Source: an uncultured Desulfohalobiaceae bacterium
Lineage (GTDB): Bacteria; Desulfobacterota; Desulfovibrionia; Desulfovibrionales; Desulfonatronovibrionaceae
Assembly (NCBI GenBank): GCA_913055195.1
Contig: CAJXJU010000097.1
Location: 1-5,725, forward strand
DNA length: 5,725 nucleotides
Direction of reading: 5' to 3'
Position numbers and translations under genes: made by a program. The notes beneath the pieces are model-generated. The model searched no databases. It saw nothing but the letters and a program-made list of their open reading frames with translations, and was not told the DNA's origin. Below are positions 1 to 5,398 of this stretch, one piece after another. Positions within the stretch are counted from its first letter, which is position 1. Each line of letters begins with the position of its first letter.

Positions 1-43
1 GAAATCCGAAATTCGAATATCGAAATCCGAAACAAATTCGAAT
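1..43. repeat. Short TTCGAA-type direct repeats upstream of hypC
   Basis: The sequence GAAATCCGAAA occurs at 1-11 and again at 22-32, a period of 21 bases. The palindrome ATTCGAAT occurs at 11-18 and 36-43. The block begins at the window edge, so it may be the end of a longer array. Low-complexity intergenic repeats of this style are familiar from several environmental anaerobes, including Desulfobacterota, though I recall this only as a general impression. No coding frame is evident and no function can be assigned. Confidence 0.6.
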
Positions 44-71
44 CTCAACTTTCGGAACTCCGAAAGTTGAG
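44..71. other. Perfect 12-bp inverted repeat (hairpin) in the hypC leader
   Basis: CTCAACTTTCGG at 44-55 is the exact reverse complement of 60-71, with the 4-base loop AACT. In RNA this would be a stable stem-loop ending about 20 bases before the hypC ribosome binding site. It could be the terminator of a gene to the left, although no T-run follows, a leader structure for hypC, or simply part of the repeat block before it, whose TTCGAA flavour it shares. The pairing is directly visible. The role is unknown. Confidence 0.6.
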
Positions 72-89
72 TTGTGTAATTTAAAAAAT

Positions 90-97
90 AAGGAGGT
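90..97 (+). promoter_or_regulatory. Strong Shine-Dalgarno site of hypC
   Basis: AAGGAGGT lies four to five bases before the ATG at 101 and is almost fully complementary to the 16S rRNA 3' end. It confirms the hypC start and predicts efficient translation of the first gene of the hyp cluster. Confidence 0.85.
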
Positions 98-100
98 TAT

Positions 101-328
101 ATGTGTTTAGCTGTCCCCATGGAAATTAAGTCCATAAAGGATAATATTGCCGAAGTTGAGGTCGGTGGGGTAAGGAATCAGGTCCGTCTGGATATTATTG
201 ATGAACAACCAGAAGTAGGCGATTTTGTCATTGTCCATGCTGGATTTGCTTTGCGAAGGCTGGATCGTGAAGAAGGTCTTGAAACCCTGAAACTTTTTGA
301 AGAGAGCTTAAATGTTGAACTTACTTAA
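101..328 (+). CDS. hypC: Hydrogenase maturation factor HypC (HypC/HybG/HupF family chaperone)
   Basis: HypC is a small cytoplasmic chaperone that binds HypD to form the scaffold on which the Fe(CN)2CO group of [NiFe] hydrogenases is built, and then escorts the iron unit to the large-subunit precursor. The 75-residue product is the usual family length. It begins with the diagnostic MCLAVP, whose Cys2 (exposed after Met removal) is the residue known to contact HypD and the iron. The conserved VGDFVIVHAGFALRRLD segment lies at about 39-55, including His46. The rest fits the family's small beta-barrel (OB-like) fold with a C-terminal helix. The start is fixed by a near-perfect ribosome binding site and by the need for Cys at position 2. 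The last 17 bases overlap hypD, which points to coupled translation of two proteins that work as a complex. Identification is secure. Confidence 0.97.
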   Translation: MCLAVPMEIKSIKDNIAEVEVGGVRNQVRLDIIDEQPEVGDFVIVHAGFALRRLDREEGLETLKLFEESLNVELT

Positions 329-1397
329 TAAATTTAAAGACCCTGAATTATGTCGTAATATTTTGCGGCAGATCGAAGCTGAGGTTAATGGCCAGTTCAA
401 ATTTATGGAGGTATGCGGTACACATACGGTAGCTATTTTTCAGAGTGGTTTACGCTCGCTTTTGCCTGAAAACATTATTCATCTTTCAGGCCCTGGTTGT
501 CCTGTGTGTGTTACCCATGAAAGTGAAGTTGCCGCATACCTGGAACTGGCTGAAAAGGACGTTATTATTACAACCTTTGGGGATTTAATGCGTGTGCCCG
601 GACCAGATAGGAAAAATTTAAAAAATGCCCAGGCAGAAGGCGCGCGTGTTAAGGTGGTTTACTCTGCGTTTGATGCTTTAAAGGTGGCTATGGAAAATCC
701 ACAGGATAAGGTGGTGTTTCTGGGGATTGGATTTGAAACCACTGCTCCCACGGTTGCTGCAACTTTAAAGATAGCAAAGGAACAAAAGATAAACAATTTT
801 TATGTTCTCTCCTTTCATAAATTGGTTCCTCCAGCCCTTAAAGTATTACTTGAAGATCAGGATACTGAGATTGATGGTTTTCTTTTGCCAGGCCATGTTT
901 CAACAATTATTGGTTTGAAACCCTATCTGTTTTTAGCCAGTGAATATCAGATGCCCGCAGTAATTTCAGGTTTTGAGCCTCTGGATATTCTGCAAGCAAT
1001 TTTATTAATGATCAGGCAAAAAAATAGTGGTCAGCCAGAAGTTGTGAATAATTATAAAAGGGCTGTGGCAGATAATGGTAATCCCAGGGCCAGGCAGGTT
1101 ATGGATGAAGTTTTTGAGATCACTGATGCTTCCTGGCGTGGGATTGGAACTATTCCTCAAAGTGGATTGGGACTAAATGAGGATTATGAGCAACTGGATG
1201 GGTTTAAGGCACTGGATATAACTTTGCGTGACGTTCCTCCCATTCCTGGATGCAGGTGTGGTGATGTATTAAAAGGAAAAATCAGGCCTGATGAATGTCC
1301 TTTATTTAAAAAGGCATGTACGCCAGCTTCTCCTGTGGGGCCATGTATGGTTTCTACAGAAGGTTCATGCGCGGCTTATTTTAAGTATATGGTTTGA
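312..1397 (+). CDS. hypD: Hydrogenase maturation protein HypD (4Fe-4S scaffold for Fe(CN)2CO assembly)
   Basis: HypD is a [4Fe-4S] protein that, with HypC, carries the iron while cyanide ligands arrive from HypE and CO is added. The 361-residue product is close to the family's usual length of about 370. Signature motifs are intact: CGTHT at 35-39, GPGCPVC at 60-66 (Cys63 and Cys66), TTFGDLMRVPG at 87-97, GFETTAPT at 140-147, PGHVSTIIG at 193-201 and GFEPLDIL at 220-227. The C-terminal cysteine-rich region has Cys314, 316, 329, 336, 345 and 353, which fits the family's iron-sulfur cluster site. The ATG lies inside the hypC 3' end with only a weak purine-rich site before it, so translation probably depends on ribosomes finishing hypC. 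The stop codon TGA is the first part of the heptamer array that leads to hypE. No key residue is missing. Confidence 0.97.
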   Translation: MLNLLNKFKDPELCRNILRQIEAEVNGQFKFMEVCGTHTVAIFQSGLRSLLPENIIHLSGPGCPVCVTHESEVAAYLELAEKDVIITTFGDLMRVPGPDRKNLKNAQAEGARVKVVYSAFDALKVAMENPQDKVVFLGIGFETTAPTVAATLKIAKEQKINNFYVLSFHKLVPPALKVLLEDQDTEIDGFLLPGHVSTIIGLKPYLFLASEYQMPAVISGFEPLDILQAILLMIRQKNSGQPEVVNNYKRAVADNGNPRARQVMDEVFEITDASWRGIGTIPQSGLGLNEDYEQLDGFKALDITLRDVPPIPGCRCGDVLKGKIRPDECPLFKKACTPASPVGPCMVSTEGSCAAYFKYMV

Positions 1398-1500
1398 TGA
1401 AGGATGAAGGAGGAAAGGGGAAGGATGAAGGATGAAGGATGAAGGAGGAAAAGGGAAGGATGAAGGATGAAGGATGAAGGAGGAAAGGGGAAGGATGAAG
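1396..1500. repeat. Array of fifteen 7-bp units bridging hypD and hypE
   Basis: The stretch divides without remainder into heptamers. GATGAAG occurs twice, then GAGGAAA and GGGGAAG. GATGAAG then occurs three times, followed by GAGGAAA and AGGGAAG, then three more times, followed by GAGGAAA and GGGGAAG, with a final GATGAAG. This gives a higher-order period of 35 bases (1424-1458 and 1459-1493, plus a 28-base first copy at 1396-1423). The strand is all purine except one T per GATGAAG. It begins inside the hypD stop codon and its last unit contains the hypE ATG. Each higher-order copy carries AAGGAGG (1407-1413, 1442-1448, 1477-1483) exactly 11 bases before an ATG (1425, 1460, 1495), so it looks like a translation-start region multiplied three times. 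The first two such ATGs open only five-codon frames (MKDEG then TGA). Confidence 0.9.
1477..1493 (+). promoter_or_regulatory. Ribosome binding region of hypE inside the heptamer array
   Basis: AAGGAGG at 1477-1483 and the purine run GGGGAAG at 1487-1493 precede the ATG at 1495. The first has 11 bases of spacing, which is long; the second is almost adjacent. This site favours 1495 over the in-frame ATG at 1474. Starting at 1474 would add seven residues encoded only by repeat units and not expected in HypE. Confidence 0.6.
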
Positions 1501-2499
1501 AAAATTTTATTGGATTATGGTAGTGGGGGCAAAGCTTCACAAAGGTTAATCAGTGAGCTTTTTTTAAAATATCTGGGTAATGAAAGATTAAACCGTCTTG
1601 ATGATGCTGCTTTTTTATCCGGTATGAATGGCCCTCTGGCCATGAGTACGGATAGCTATACAGTTGATCCTTTGTTTTTTCCAGGCGGAGATATTGGTTC
1701 TTTAGCCGTGCATGGTACAGTCAATGATGTGGCCATGCTTGGAGCCAGGCCCATGTTTTTGAGTTGTGCATTTATTATAGAAGAGGGCCTGGAAATGGAT
1801 TTACTGGAAAAAATAGTGGCCTCTATGGGTGAAGCAGCTAAAAAAAGCAGTGTTGAAATTGTTACTGGTGACACAAAAGTAGTGCCGAAGGGCGCGGTGG
1901 ATAAAATTTTTATCAACACTACAGGAATCGGTCAGATTGTGGCAAATCCTGCTCCCAGCGGGCACAGGGCCAGACCTGGTGATGTAATTATAGTTAGCGG
2001 CACCATGGGCGATCATGGATTGACTATTTTGTCCCACAGGCAGGGCATTGCCTTTGATAGTAATGTGCAAAGCGATTCAGCGCCATTAAATCATTTGATT
2101 TTAAAACTGGTGCAAGAGATTCCAGAAATTCATGTCCTGCGCGATCCAACGCGTGGAGGACTGGCTACCACTTTAAATGAGATTGCCCAGCAATCACAGG
2201 TGGAATGTTTTATATTTGAAGATAAGATTCCCATTCGTGAGGAAGTAAAAGGCGGTTGTTCTTTTCTGGGGCTTGATCCATTGTATCTGGCCAATGAAGG
2301 TAAACTAATTTGTATTTTACCTGAAAATCAGGCAGAAAAGGCACTTAAAATTATGCGTAGCGATCCTCTGGCAAAAGAGTGTGCTCTTATCGGTCAGGTA
2401 AAAGCCGAGCGCCCGGGTAAGGTAGTTTTACAAACCCCCCTGGGAGGGCATCGTCTTTTAGATATGCTGGAAGGTGAACAATTGCCAAGGATTTGTTAG
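1495..2499 (+). CDS. hypE: Hydrogenase maturation protein HypE (carbamoyl dehydratase, cyanide donor)
   Basis: HypE accepts a carbamoyl group from HypF on its C-terminal cysteine, dehydrates it with ATP to a thiocyanate, and passes the cyanide to iron on HypC-HypD. From the ATG at 1495 the product is 334 residues, matching the family (about 335). It belongs to the PurM/SelD/ThiL ATP-binding fold. Visible motifs are GSGGK at 9-13, DDAAF at 36-40, STDS at 51-54, NDVAMLGARP at 77-86, VTGDTKVV at 123-130, GTMGDHG at 169-175, RDPTRGGLAT at 216-225 and DPLYLANEGK at 261-270. It ends exactly in the conserved PRIC, whose terminal Cys334 is the cyanide carrier. An upstream in-frame ATG at 1474 would add MKEERGR from repeat DNA and is less likely. 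hypA, hypB and hypF are not in this window and must be elsewhere if the pathway is complete. Confidence 0.96.
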   Translation: MKKILLDYGSGGKASQRLISELFLKYLGNERLNRLDDAAFLSGMNGPLAMSTDSYTVDPLFFPGGDIGSLAVHGTVNDVAMLGARPMFLSCAFIIEEGLEMDLLEKIVASMGEAAKKSSVEIVTGDTKVVPKGAVDKIFINTTGIGQIVANPAPSGHRARPGDVIIVSGTMGDHGLTILSHRQGIAFDSNVQSDSAPLNHLILKLVQEIPEIHVLRDPTRGGLATTLNEIAQQSQVECFIFEDKIPIREEVKGGCSFLGLDPLYLANEGKLICILPENQAEKALKIMRSDPLAKECALIGQVKAERPGKVVLQTPLGGHRLLDMLEGEQLPRIC

Positions 2500-2533
2500 G
2501 TGAAGGATGAAGTAGGAAGGATGAAGGATGAAA
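2499..2533. repeat. Second, shorter heptamer array immediately after hypE
   Basis: Five consecutive 7-bp units follow the hypE stop: GGTGAAG, GATGAAG, TAGGAAG, GATGAAG and GATGAAA. They are the same family as the 15-unit array before hypE, so hypE is bracketed by related repeats. The last unit is also the start of the 19-bp direct repeat at 2527-2545. The array supplies a purine-rich AGGAAGG site before an ATG at 2521, which may once have been the start of the nucleotidyltransferase gene now found downstream. Confidence 0.75.
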
Positions 2534-2545
2534 TAGCGCGGGTAG
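2527..2545. repeat. 19-bp direct repeat, upstream copy
   Basis: GATGAAATAGCGCGGGTAG is identical to 2814-2832. This copy reads DEIARV in frame with the ATG at 2521, and the other copy reads DEIARV at residues 5-10 of the mntA product. The bases on either side differ, so the match is exactly 19 bp. The two copies flank the antitoxin-like gene and probably mark its insertion or a local duplication. Confidence 0.9.
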
Positions 2546-2565
2546 TAATTGGTGGGGAAAAGCTT

Positions 2566-2805
2566 ATGAATACCAAATTAACTTTGCGTCTTGATGAAGA
2601 TTTAATTAAAAAGGTTAAAACTTATGCAGCAAAAAGAGGAATATCTCTCTCTGAGTTAGTAGCTAATTATTTTGCTATGCTTTTGGTAGAGAGAGATAAA
2701 GAAGATGAGTTACCACCTAAGCTGGCTTCATTAAAAGGAATTTTGAAAAATAAGAATATTCATGAAAATGATTATAAAAAATATGTTGAACGAAAATATT
2801 TATGA
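2566..2805 (+). CDS. DUF6364-like ribbon-helix-helix antitoxin-type protein
   Basis: This is a 79-residue small protein. The N-terminal MNTKLTLRLDEDLIKKVKTYAAKRGISLSELVANYF (about 1-36) has the beta-strand, helix, turn, helix pattern of ribbon-helix-helix DNA-binding antitoxins. Together with the tail LASLKGILKNKN...DYKKYVERKYL it resembles the DUF6364 family. As far as I recall, such genes usually sit just before a PIN-domain (VapC-type) toxin and repress their own operon. No PIN gene is present here; the stop overlaps the start of a nucleotidyltransferase gene as ATGA. I chose ATG 2566 because the family begins MNTKLTLRLD. A GTG start at 2500 would add 22 residues encoded by the heptamer array and the 19-bp repeat. 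The ribosome site is a modest GGTGGGGA at 2551-2558. Family assignment is from pattern memory; partner and target are inferred. Confidence 0.75.
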   Translation: MNTKLTLRLDEDLIKKVKTYAAKRGISLSELVANYFAMLLVERDKEDELPPKLASLKGILKNKNIHENDYKKYVERKYL

Positions 2806-3194
2806 GAATCGTTGATGAAATAGCGCGGGTAGCGCAAACATTGCCTTATCTTAAATTGGTGATTTTGTTTGGTTCAGCAGCTAAAGGCCGTTTAACCCCA
2901 CATAGTGATGTTGATATTGCTGTTGCTGCTGATTTTGTGTTGTCTTTTGAGGAAAAAACAGATTTAATGATCCGTTTTAGCGAGGCATTGCATCGAGAAG
3001 TTGATTTGATTGATCTGAATGCTGTTTCAGGACCGATTTTACAGGAGGTTTTTGGCAGTGGTCAAATTATTGTCAAAAAGTCAACATCATTATTGGTGAA
3101 TTTATTAAAAAAAATGTGGTATCATCAAGCAGATATGATGCCTTATATCAATATGATAGTAAAAGAACAGTTAAAGAGATTTGTCAATGGATGA
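2802..3194 (+). CDS. mntA: MntA-type minimal nucleotidyltransferase, antitoxin of the HepT/MntA pair
   Basis: MntA proteins are small DNA polymerase beta-like nucleotidyltransferases. In characterised systems they silence the HepT toxin by attaching AMP units to a tyrosine beside its active site. The 130-residue product has the intact GSX10DXD signature: Gly24-Ser25, then Asp36 and Asp38 (core LVILFGSAAKGRLTPHSDVD at 19-38). A further acidic strand EVDLIDL at 66-72 can provide the third metal-binding Asp (Asp68). The catalytic set therefore looks complete. Its start overlaps the antitoxin stop by four bases and its end overlaps hepT by eight, which suggests coupled translation. The first ten codons look rebuilt: codons 5-11 lie in the 19-bp repeat and only MRIV comes from the upstream DNA. 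The older start may have been the ATG now at 2521. The gene could be co-repressed by the upstream DNA-binding protein, but that is inference. Confidence 0.88.
   Translation: MRIVDEIARVAQTLPYLKLVILFGSAAKGRLTPHSDVDIAVAADFVLSFEEKTDLMIRFSEALHREVDLIDLNAVSGPILQEVFGSGQIIVKKSTSLLVNLLKKMWYHQADMMPYINMIVKEQLKRFVNG
2814..2832. repeat. 19-bp direct repeat, downstream copy inside mntA
   Basis: This is identical to 2527-2545 and encodes DEIARV of the mntA product. Recombination between the copies would remove 287 bp, including the whole antitoxin-like gene. It would fuse ATG 2521 in frame to the nucleotidyltransferase, giving a start of MKDEIARVAQ. Confidence 0.9.
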
Positions 3195-3606
3195 TCTTGT
3201 TATCTATCAAAAATTAACTTCTCTTAAACGTTGTGTTGATCGCATTCGTGATAAAATTCCTGAAGAAAGTAAAGAACTGCAATATAATTACGATCTTCAG
3301 GATATAATTTCTGTTAATTTACAGCGCGCTGTCCAGCTTTGTGTTGATATTAGTGCTCGTATTATTGCCAGACTTGATCTTAATCCTCCTTTAACAATGG
3401 CAGAGACTTTTGAATGTTTGAAGGAATCTGGAGTATTATCTCCACATACTTGTATGAGAATGAAAAAAAGTGTAGGATTTAGAAATATTGCAGTACATGA
3501 ATATCATGCTATAAATTGGGATATTGTGTATTCAATTTCTACACATGATTTAAAAGATTTTCAGGCATTTGCTGCTGAAATCGTTGCCTGGTTAGAAAAT
3601 GATTAA
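3187..3606 (+). CDS. hepT: HepT-type HEPN ribonuclease toxin
   Basis: HepT proteins are all-helical HEPN-domain RNases that act as toxins and are neutralised by the neighbouring MntA. From the ATG at 3187 the product is 139 residues, typical for the family. The active-site motif RX4HXY is intact near the C terminus as RNIAVHEY, with Arg99, His104 and Tyr106. Tyr106 is the position modified by MntA in characterised pairs. A preceding helix with LQYNYDLQDIISVNLQRAVQLCVDIS (about 31-56) and the segment MAETFECLKESGVLS (about 71-85) also match the family. The ATG lies inside the mntA 3' end (eight-base overlap) with a weak purine site, so translation is probably coupled to mntA and the toxin would not be made without its antitoxin. 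A TTG six bases further upstream is possible but less likely. The toxin looks intact and probably active. Confidence 0.88.
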   Translation: MDDLVIYQKLTSLKRCVDRIRDKIPEESKELQYNYDLQDIISVNLQRAVQLCVDISARIIARLDLNPPLTMAETFECLKESGVLSPHTCMRMKKSVGFRNIAVHEYHAINWDIVYSISTHDLKDFQAFAAEIVAWLEND

Positions 3607-3616
3607 AGTATTAAAT

Positions 3617-3622
3617 AAGGAG
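3617..3622 (+). promoter_or_regulatory. Shine-Dalgarno site of proS
   Basis: AAGGAG sits five bases before the ATG at 3628 in the 21-bp gap after hepT. It shows that proS has independent translation initiation even if transcription reads through from upstream. Confidence 0.8.
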
Positions 3623-3627
3623 TCATT

Positions 3628-5355
3628 ATGCTCTGGTCAAAGTACTACATACCAACTTTAAAAGAAGATCCGGCAGAGGCAGAGATAGTTAGTCATAAGT
3701 TACTCTTGCGGGCAGGTATGATCCGCAAATTAACTTCCGGGATCTATATCTATCTTCCTCTGGGCTGGAAGGCACTGCAAAAAATTTCAGACATAATCCG
3801 CCAGGAAATGAACCGGTTTGGGGCCATTGAAATTCGTATGCCTGCGGTGCAACCGGGTGATTTGTGGAAAGAGTCAGGACGGTGGGATGTTTATGGCAGG
3901 GAGCTGCTTCGCTTTCAAGACCGGCATGGCCGGGACTATTGTCTTGGCCCAACGCACGAGGAAGTGATCACTGATTTAGTCAGGGGAGAAATCAAGTCTT
4001 ACCGACAATTGCCCATAAATTTATATCAGATTCAAACAAAGTTTCGTGATGAAATCAGGCCCAGGTTTGGTCTTATGCGTGGCCGCGAGTTCATTATGAA
4101 AGACGCTTACTCCTTTGACCGGGATGATCAGGGAGCTACTAAAAGTTATGAGGATATGTATGCTGCTTATGTGAGCATCTTTGAGAAATTGGGCCTTAAG
4201 TTTAGGGCAGTAGAAGCTGATTCCGGTCCTATAGGAGGTAGTTTTTCCCATGAGTTTATGGTGCTGGCTGAAACTGGAGAAGATACCATTGCAGTGTGTA
4301 CTGAATGTGATTTTGCTGCGAATCTGGAAAAGGCAGAAGTAAAATATGCAGATACACCAGATAGCCCTGCTGATTGTCCTGAACTGGAAAAGGTTTTTAC
4401 CCCTGATAAACATAGTGTGGAAGAAGTGGCTAAATTTTTAAAAGTGCCAGAGGAAAAAATTGTCAAGACCCTTCTTTATGATGCAGATGGTCAGGCTGTA
4501 GCTGTGCTTGTGCGTGGGGATAGAGAATTAAATGAAGTAAAATTGAAAAATTTACTTGATGTTATAGATTTGAGGCTTGCCAGTGCTGAACAGGTGCAGC
4601 AGTGGTCAGGTGCACCTGTGGGATTTGCCGGGCCTGTTGGTCTTAATGTGGATGTTATTTATGCGGATCAGGAATTAATGTTTGATAATGATTTTGTAAT
4701 TGGGGCCAATGAAAAGGACACTCATTATTTGCATTTTGATCCGCGCCGCGATGCTAAGATTAAGGGATATTATGATTTGCGTCAGATTACAGAGTCTGAT
4801 CCCTGTCCCAGGTGTGGTGCAAAAATTGAACTTACTAAAGGTATTGAAGTAGGTCATATTTTCAAGCTGGGAACAAAATACAGTGAGGCTTTGCGCGCTA
4901 CATTTCTTGATGAAAATGGCAAAGAAAGGCCTATGATTATGGGTTGCTATGGTATTGGTGTCAGCCGCGTCCTGGCTGCATGTATTGAACAAAACCATGA
5001 TGAAAATGGTATAATTTTTCCGCCGCCCATTGCTCCTTTTGATGCTCATTTGCTGGCACTGAATCCAAAAGATGAACTGGTTAAAGACAAAGCCAGCGAG
5101 ATATATGACGCTCTGACAGCGCAAGGAATTGATTGCCTTTTTGATGACCGTTTAGAGCGGCCCGGGGTGAAGTTTAAAGACGCTGATCTCATTGGCCTGC
5201 CTTTACAAATAATTGTTGGTGCCAGAGCACTGCAAAGAGGGGTAATAGAAATTAAAATCAGACATTCGGGTGAAAAGATTGAACTGGGTCTGGATGAAAT
5301 TGTGTCGGGATTTCAGGAAGTGCAGAAAAAAGTGTTTGAGTTTTATCGTTTATAA
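3628..5355 (+). CDS. proS: Prolyl-tRNA synthetase, bacterial type with INS editing domain
   Basis: This cytoplasmic class II aminoacyl-tRNA synthetase charges tRNA-Pro with proline. The 575-residue length is that of the bacterial (ProS type 1) enzyme. The catalytic core begins at [25 protein letters not shown] (22-46, motif 1 region). Motif 2 is at 139-164 with [21 protein letters not shown], and motif 3 is GCYGIGVSR at 439-447. Between motifs 2 and 3 (about 225-390) lies the inserted YbaK-like editing domain that removes alanine from Ala-tRNA-Pro. It contains KIVKTLL (Lys280, matching the known editing lysine of the E. coli enzyme) and GANEKDTHY (359-367, His366). Cys224, Cys227, Cys393 and Cys396 form two CxxC pairs flanking the insertion and may bind zinc. 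The anticodon-binding domain covers about 468-570, including [26 protein letters not shown]. It is the only clear housekeeping gene here, and no defect is visible. Confidence 0.98.
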   Translation: MLWSKYYIPTLKEDPAEAEIVSHKLLLRAGMIRKLTSGIYIYLPLGWKALQKISDIIRQEMNRFGAIEIRMPAVQPGDLWKESGRWDVYGRELLRFQDRHGRDYCLGPTHEEVITDLVRGEIKSYRQLPINLYQIQTKFRDEIRPRFGLMRGREFIMKDAYSFDRDDQGATKSYEDMYAAYVSIFEKLGLKFRAVEADSGPIGGSFSHEFMVLAETGEDTIAVCTECDFAANLEKAEVKYADTPDSPADCPELEKVFTPDKHSVEEVAKFLKVPEEKIVKTLLYDADGQAVAVLVRGDRELNEVKLKNLLDVIDLRLASAEQVQQWSGAPVGFAGPVGLNVDVIYADQELMFDNDFVIGANEKDTHYLHFDPRRDAKIKGYYDLRQITESDPCPRCGAKIELTKGIEVGHIFKLGTKYSEALRATFLDENGKERPMIMGCYGIGVSRVLAACIEQNHDENGIIFPPPIAPFDAHLLALNPKDELVKDKASEIYDALTAQGIDCLFDDRLERPGVKFKDADLIGLPLQIIVGARALQRGVIEIKIRHSGEKIELGLDEIVSGFQEVQKKVFEFYRL

Positions 5356-5367
5356 ACGAATCTATCA

Positions 5368-5394
5368 GGAGCGTCCGCTAGTAGCGGACGCTCC
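5368..5394. terminator. Perfect 12-bp palindrome between convergent genes, probable terminator
   Basis: GGAGCGTCCGCT at 5368-5379 pairs exactly with AGCGGACGCTCC at 5383-5394 across a three-base loop (AGT). It lies 13 bases after the proS stop and five bases from the stop of the minus-strand gene, so it could end transcription from both sides. The stem is much more GC-rich than its surroundings. The downstream T-richness is imperfect (AATTTATCCCCTTTT on the + strand), so efficient intrinsic termination is likely but not certain. A dispersed intergenic palindrome is the alternative. Confidence 0.65.
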
Positions 5395-5398
5395 CAAT

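Noticed and set aside
51..80. Sigma-70 style promoter before hypC (TGTAAT at 75-80 as -10)
   Set aside because: No acceptable -35 box lies at the right spacing, and the region is AT-rich and repeat-derived.
1474..1494. HypE start at ATG 1474, giving the extra residues MKEERGR
   Set aside because: The extension is encoded only by repeat units, is not expected in HypE, and ATG 1495 gives the usual 334-residue length directly before the conserved KILLDYGSGGK.
1396..1500. CRISPR-like array between hypD and hypE
   Set aside because: The units are 7 bp with no unique spacers, so it is a minisatellite-type array.
1656..2070. Two minus-strand open frames inside hypE
   Set aside because: They are antisense to a clearly conserved gene, have no recognisable motifs, and are shadows.
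2500..2565. GTG start at 2500 for the antitoxin-like gene
   Set aside because: The first 22 residues would come from the heptamer array and the 19-bp repeat. The family pattern MNTKLTLRLD begins at 2566.
3181..3186. TTG start at 3181 for hepT
   Set aside because: It adds only two residues, and the ATG at 3187 is a better start codon within coupling distance of the mntA stop.
3689..5124. Four minus-strand open frames inside proS (87 to 149 residues)
   Set aside because: All are antisense to conserved proS motifs and show low-complexity, non-family-like sequence.
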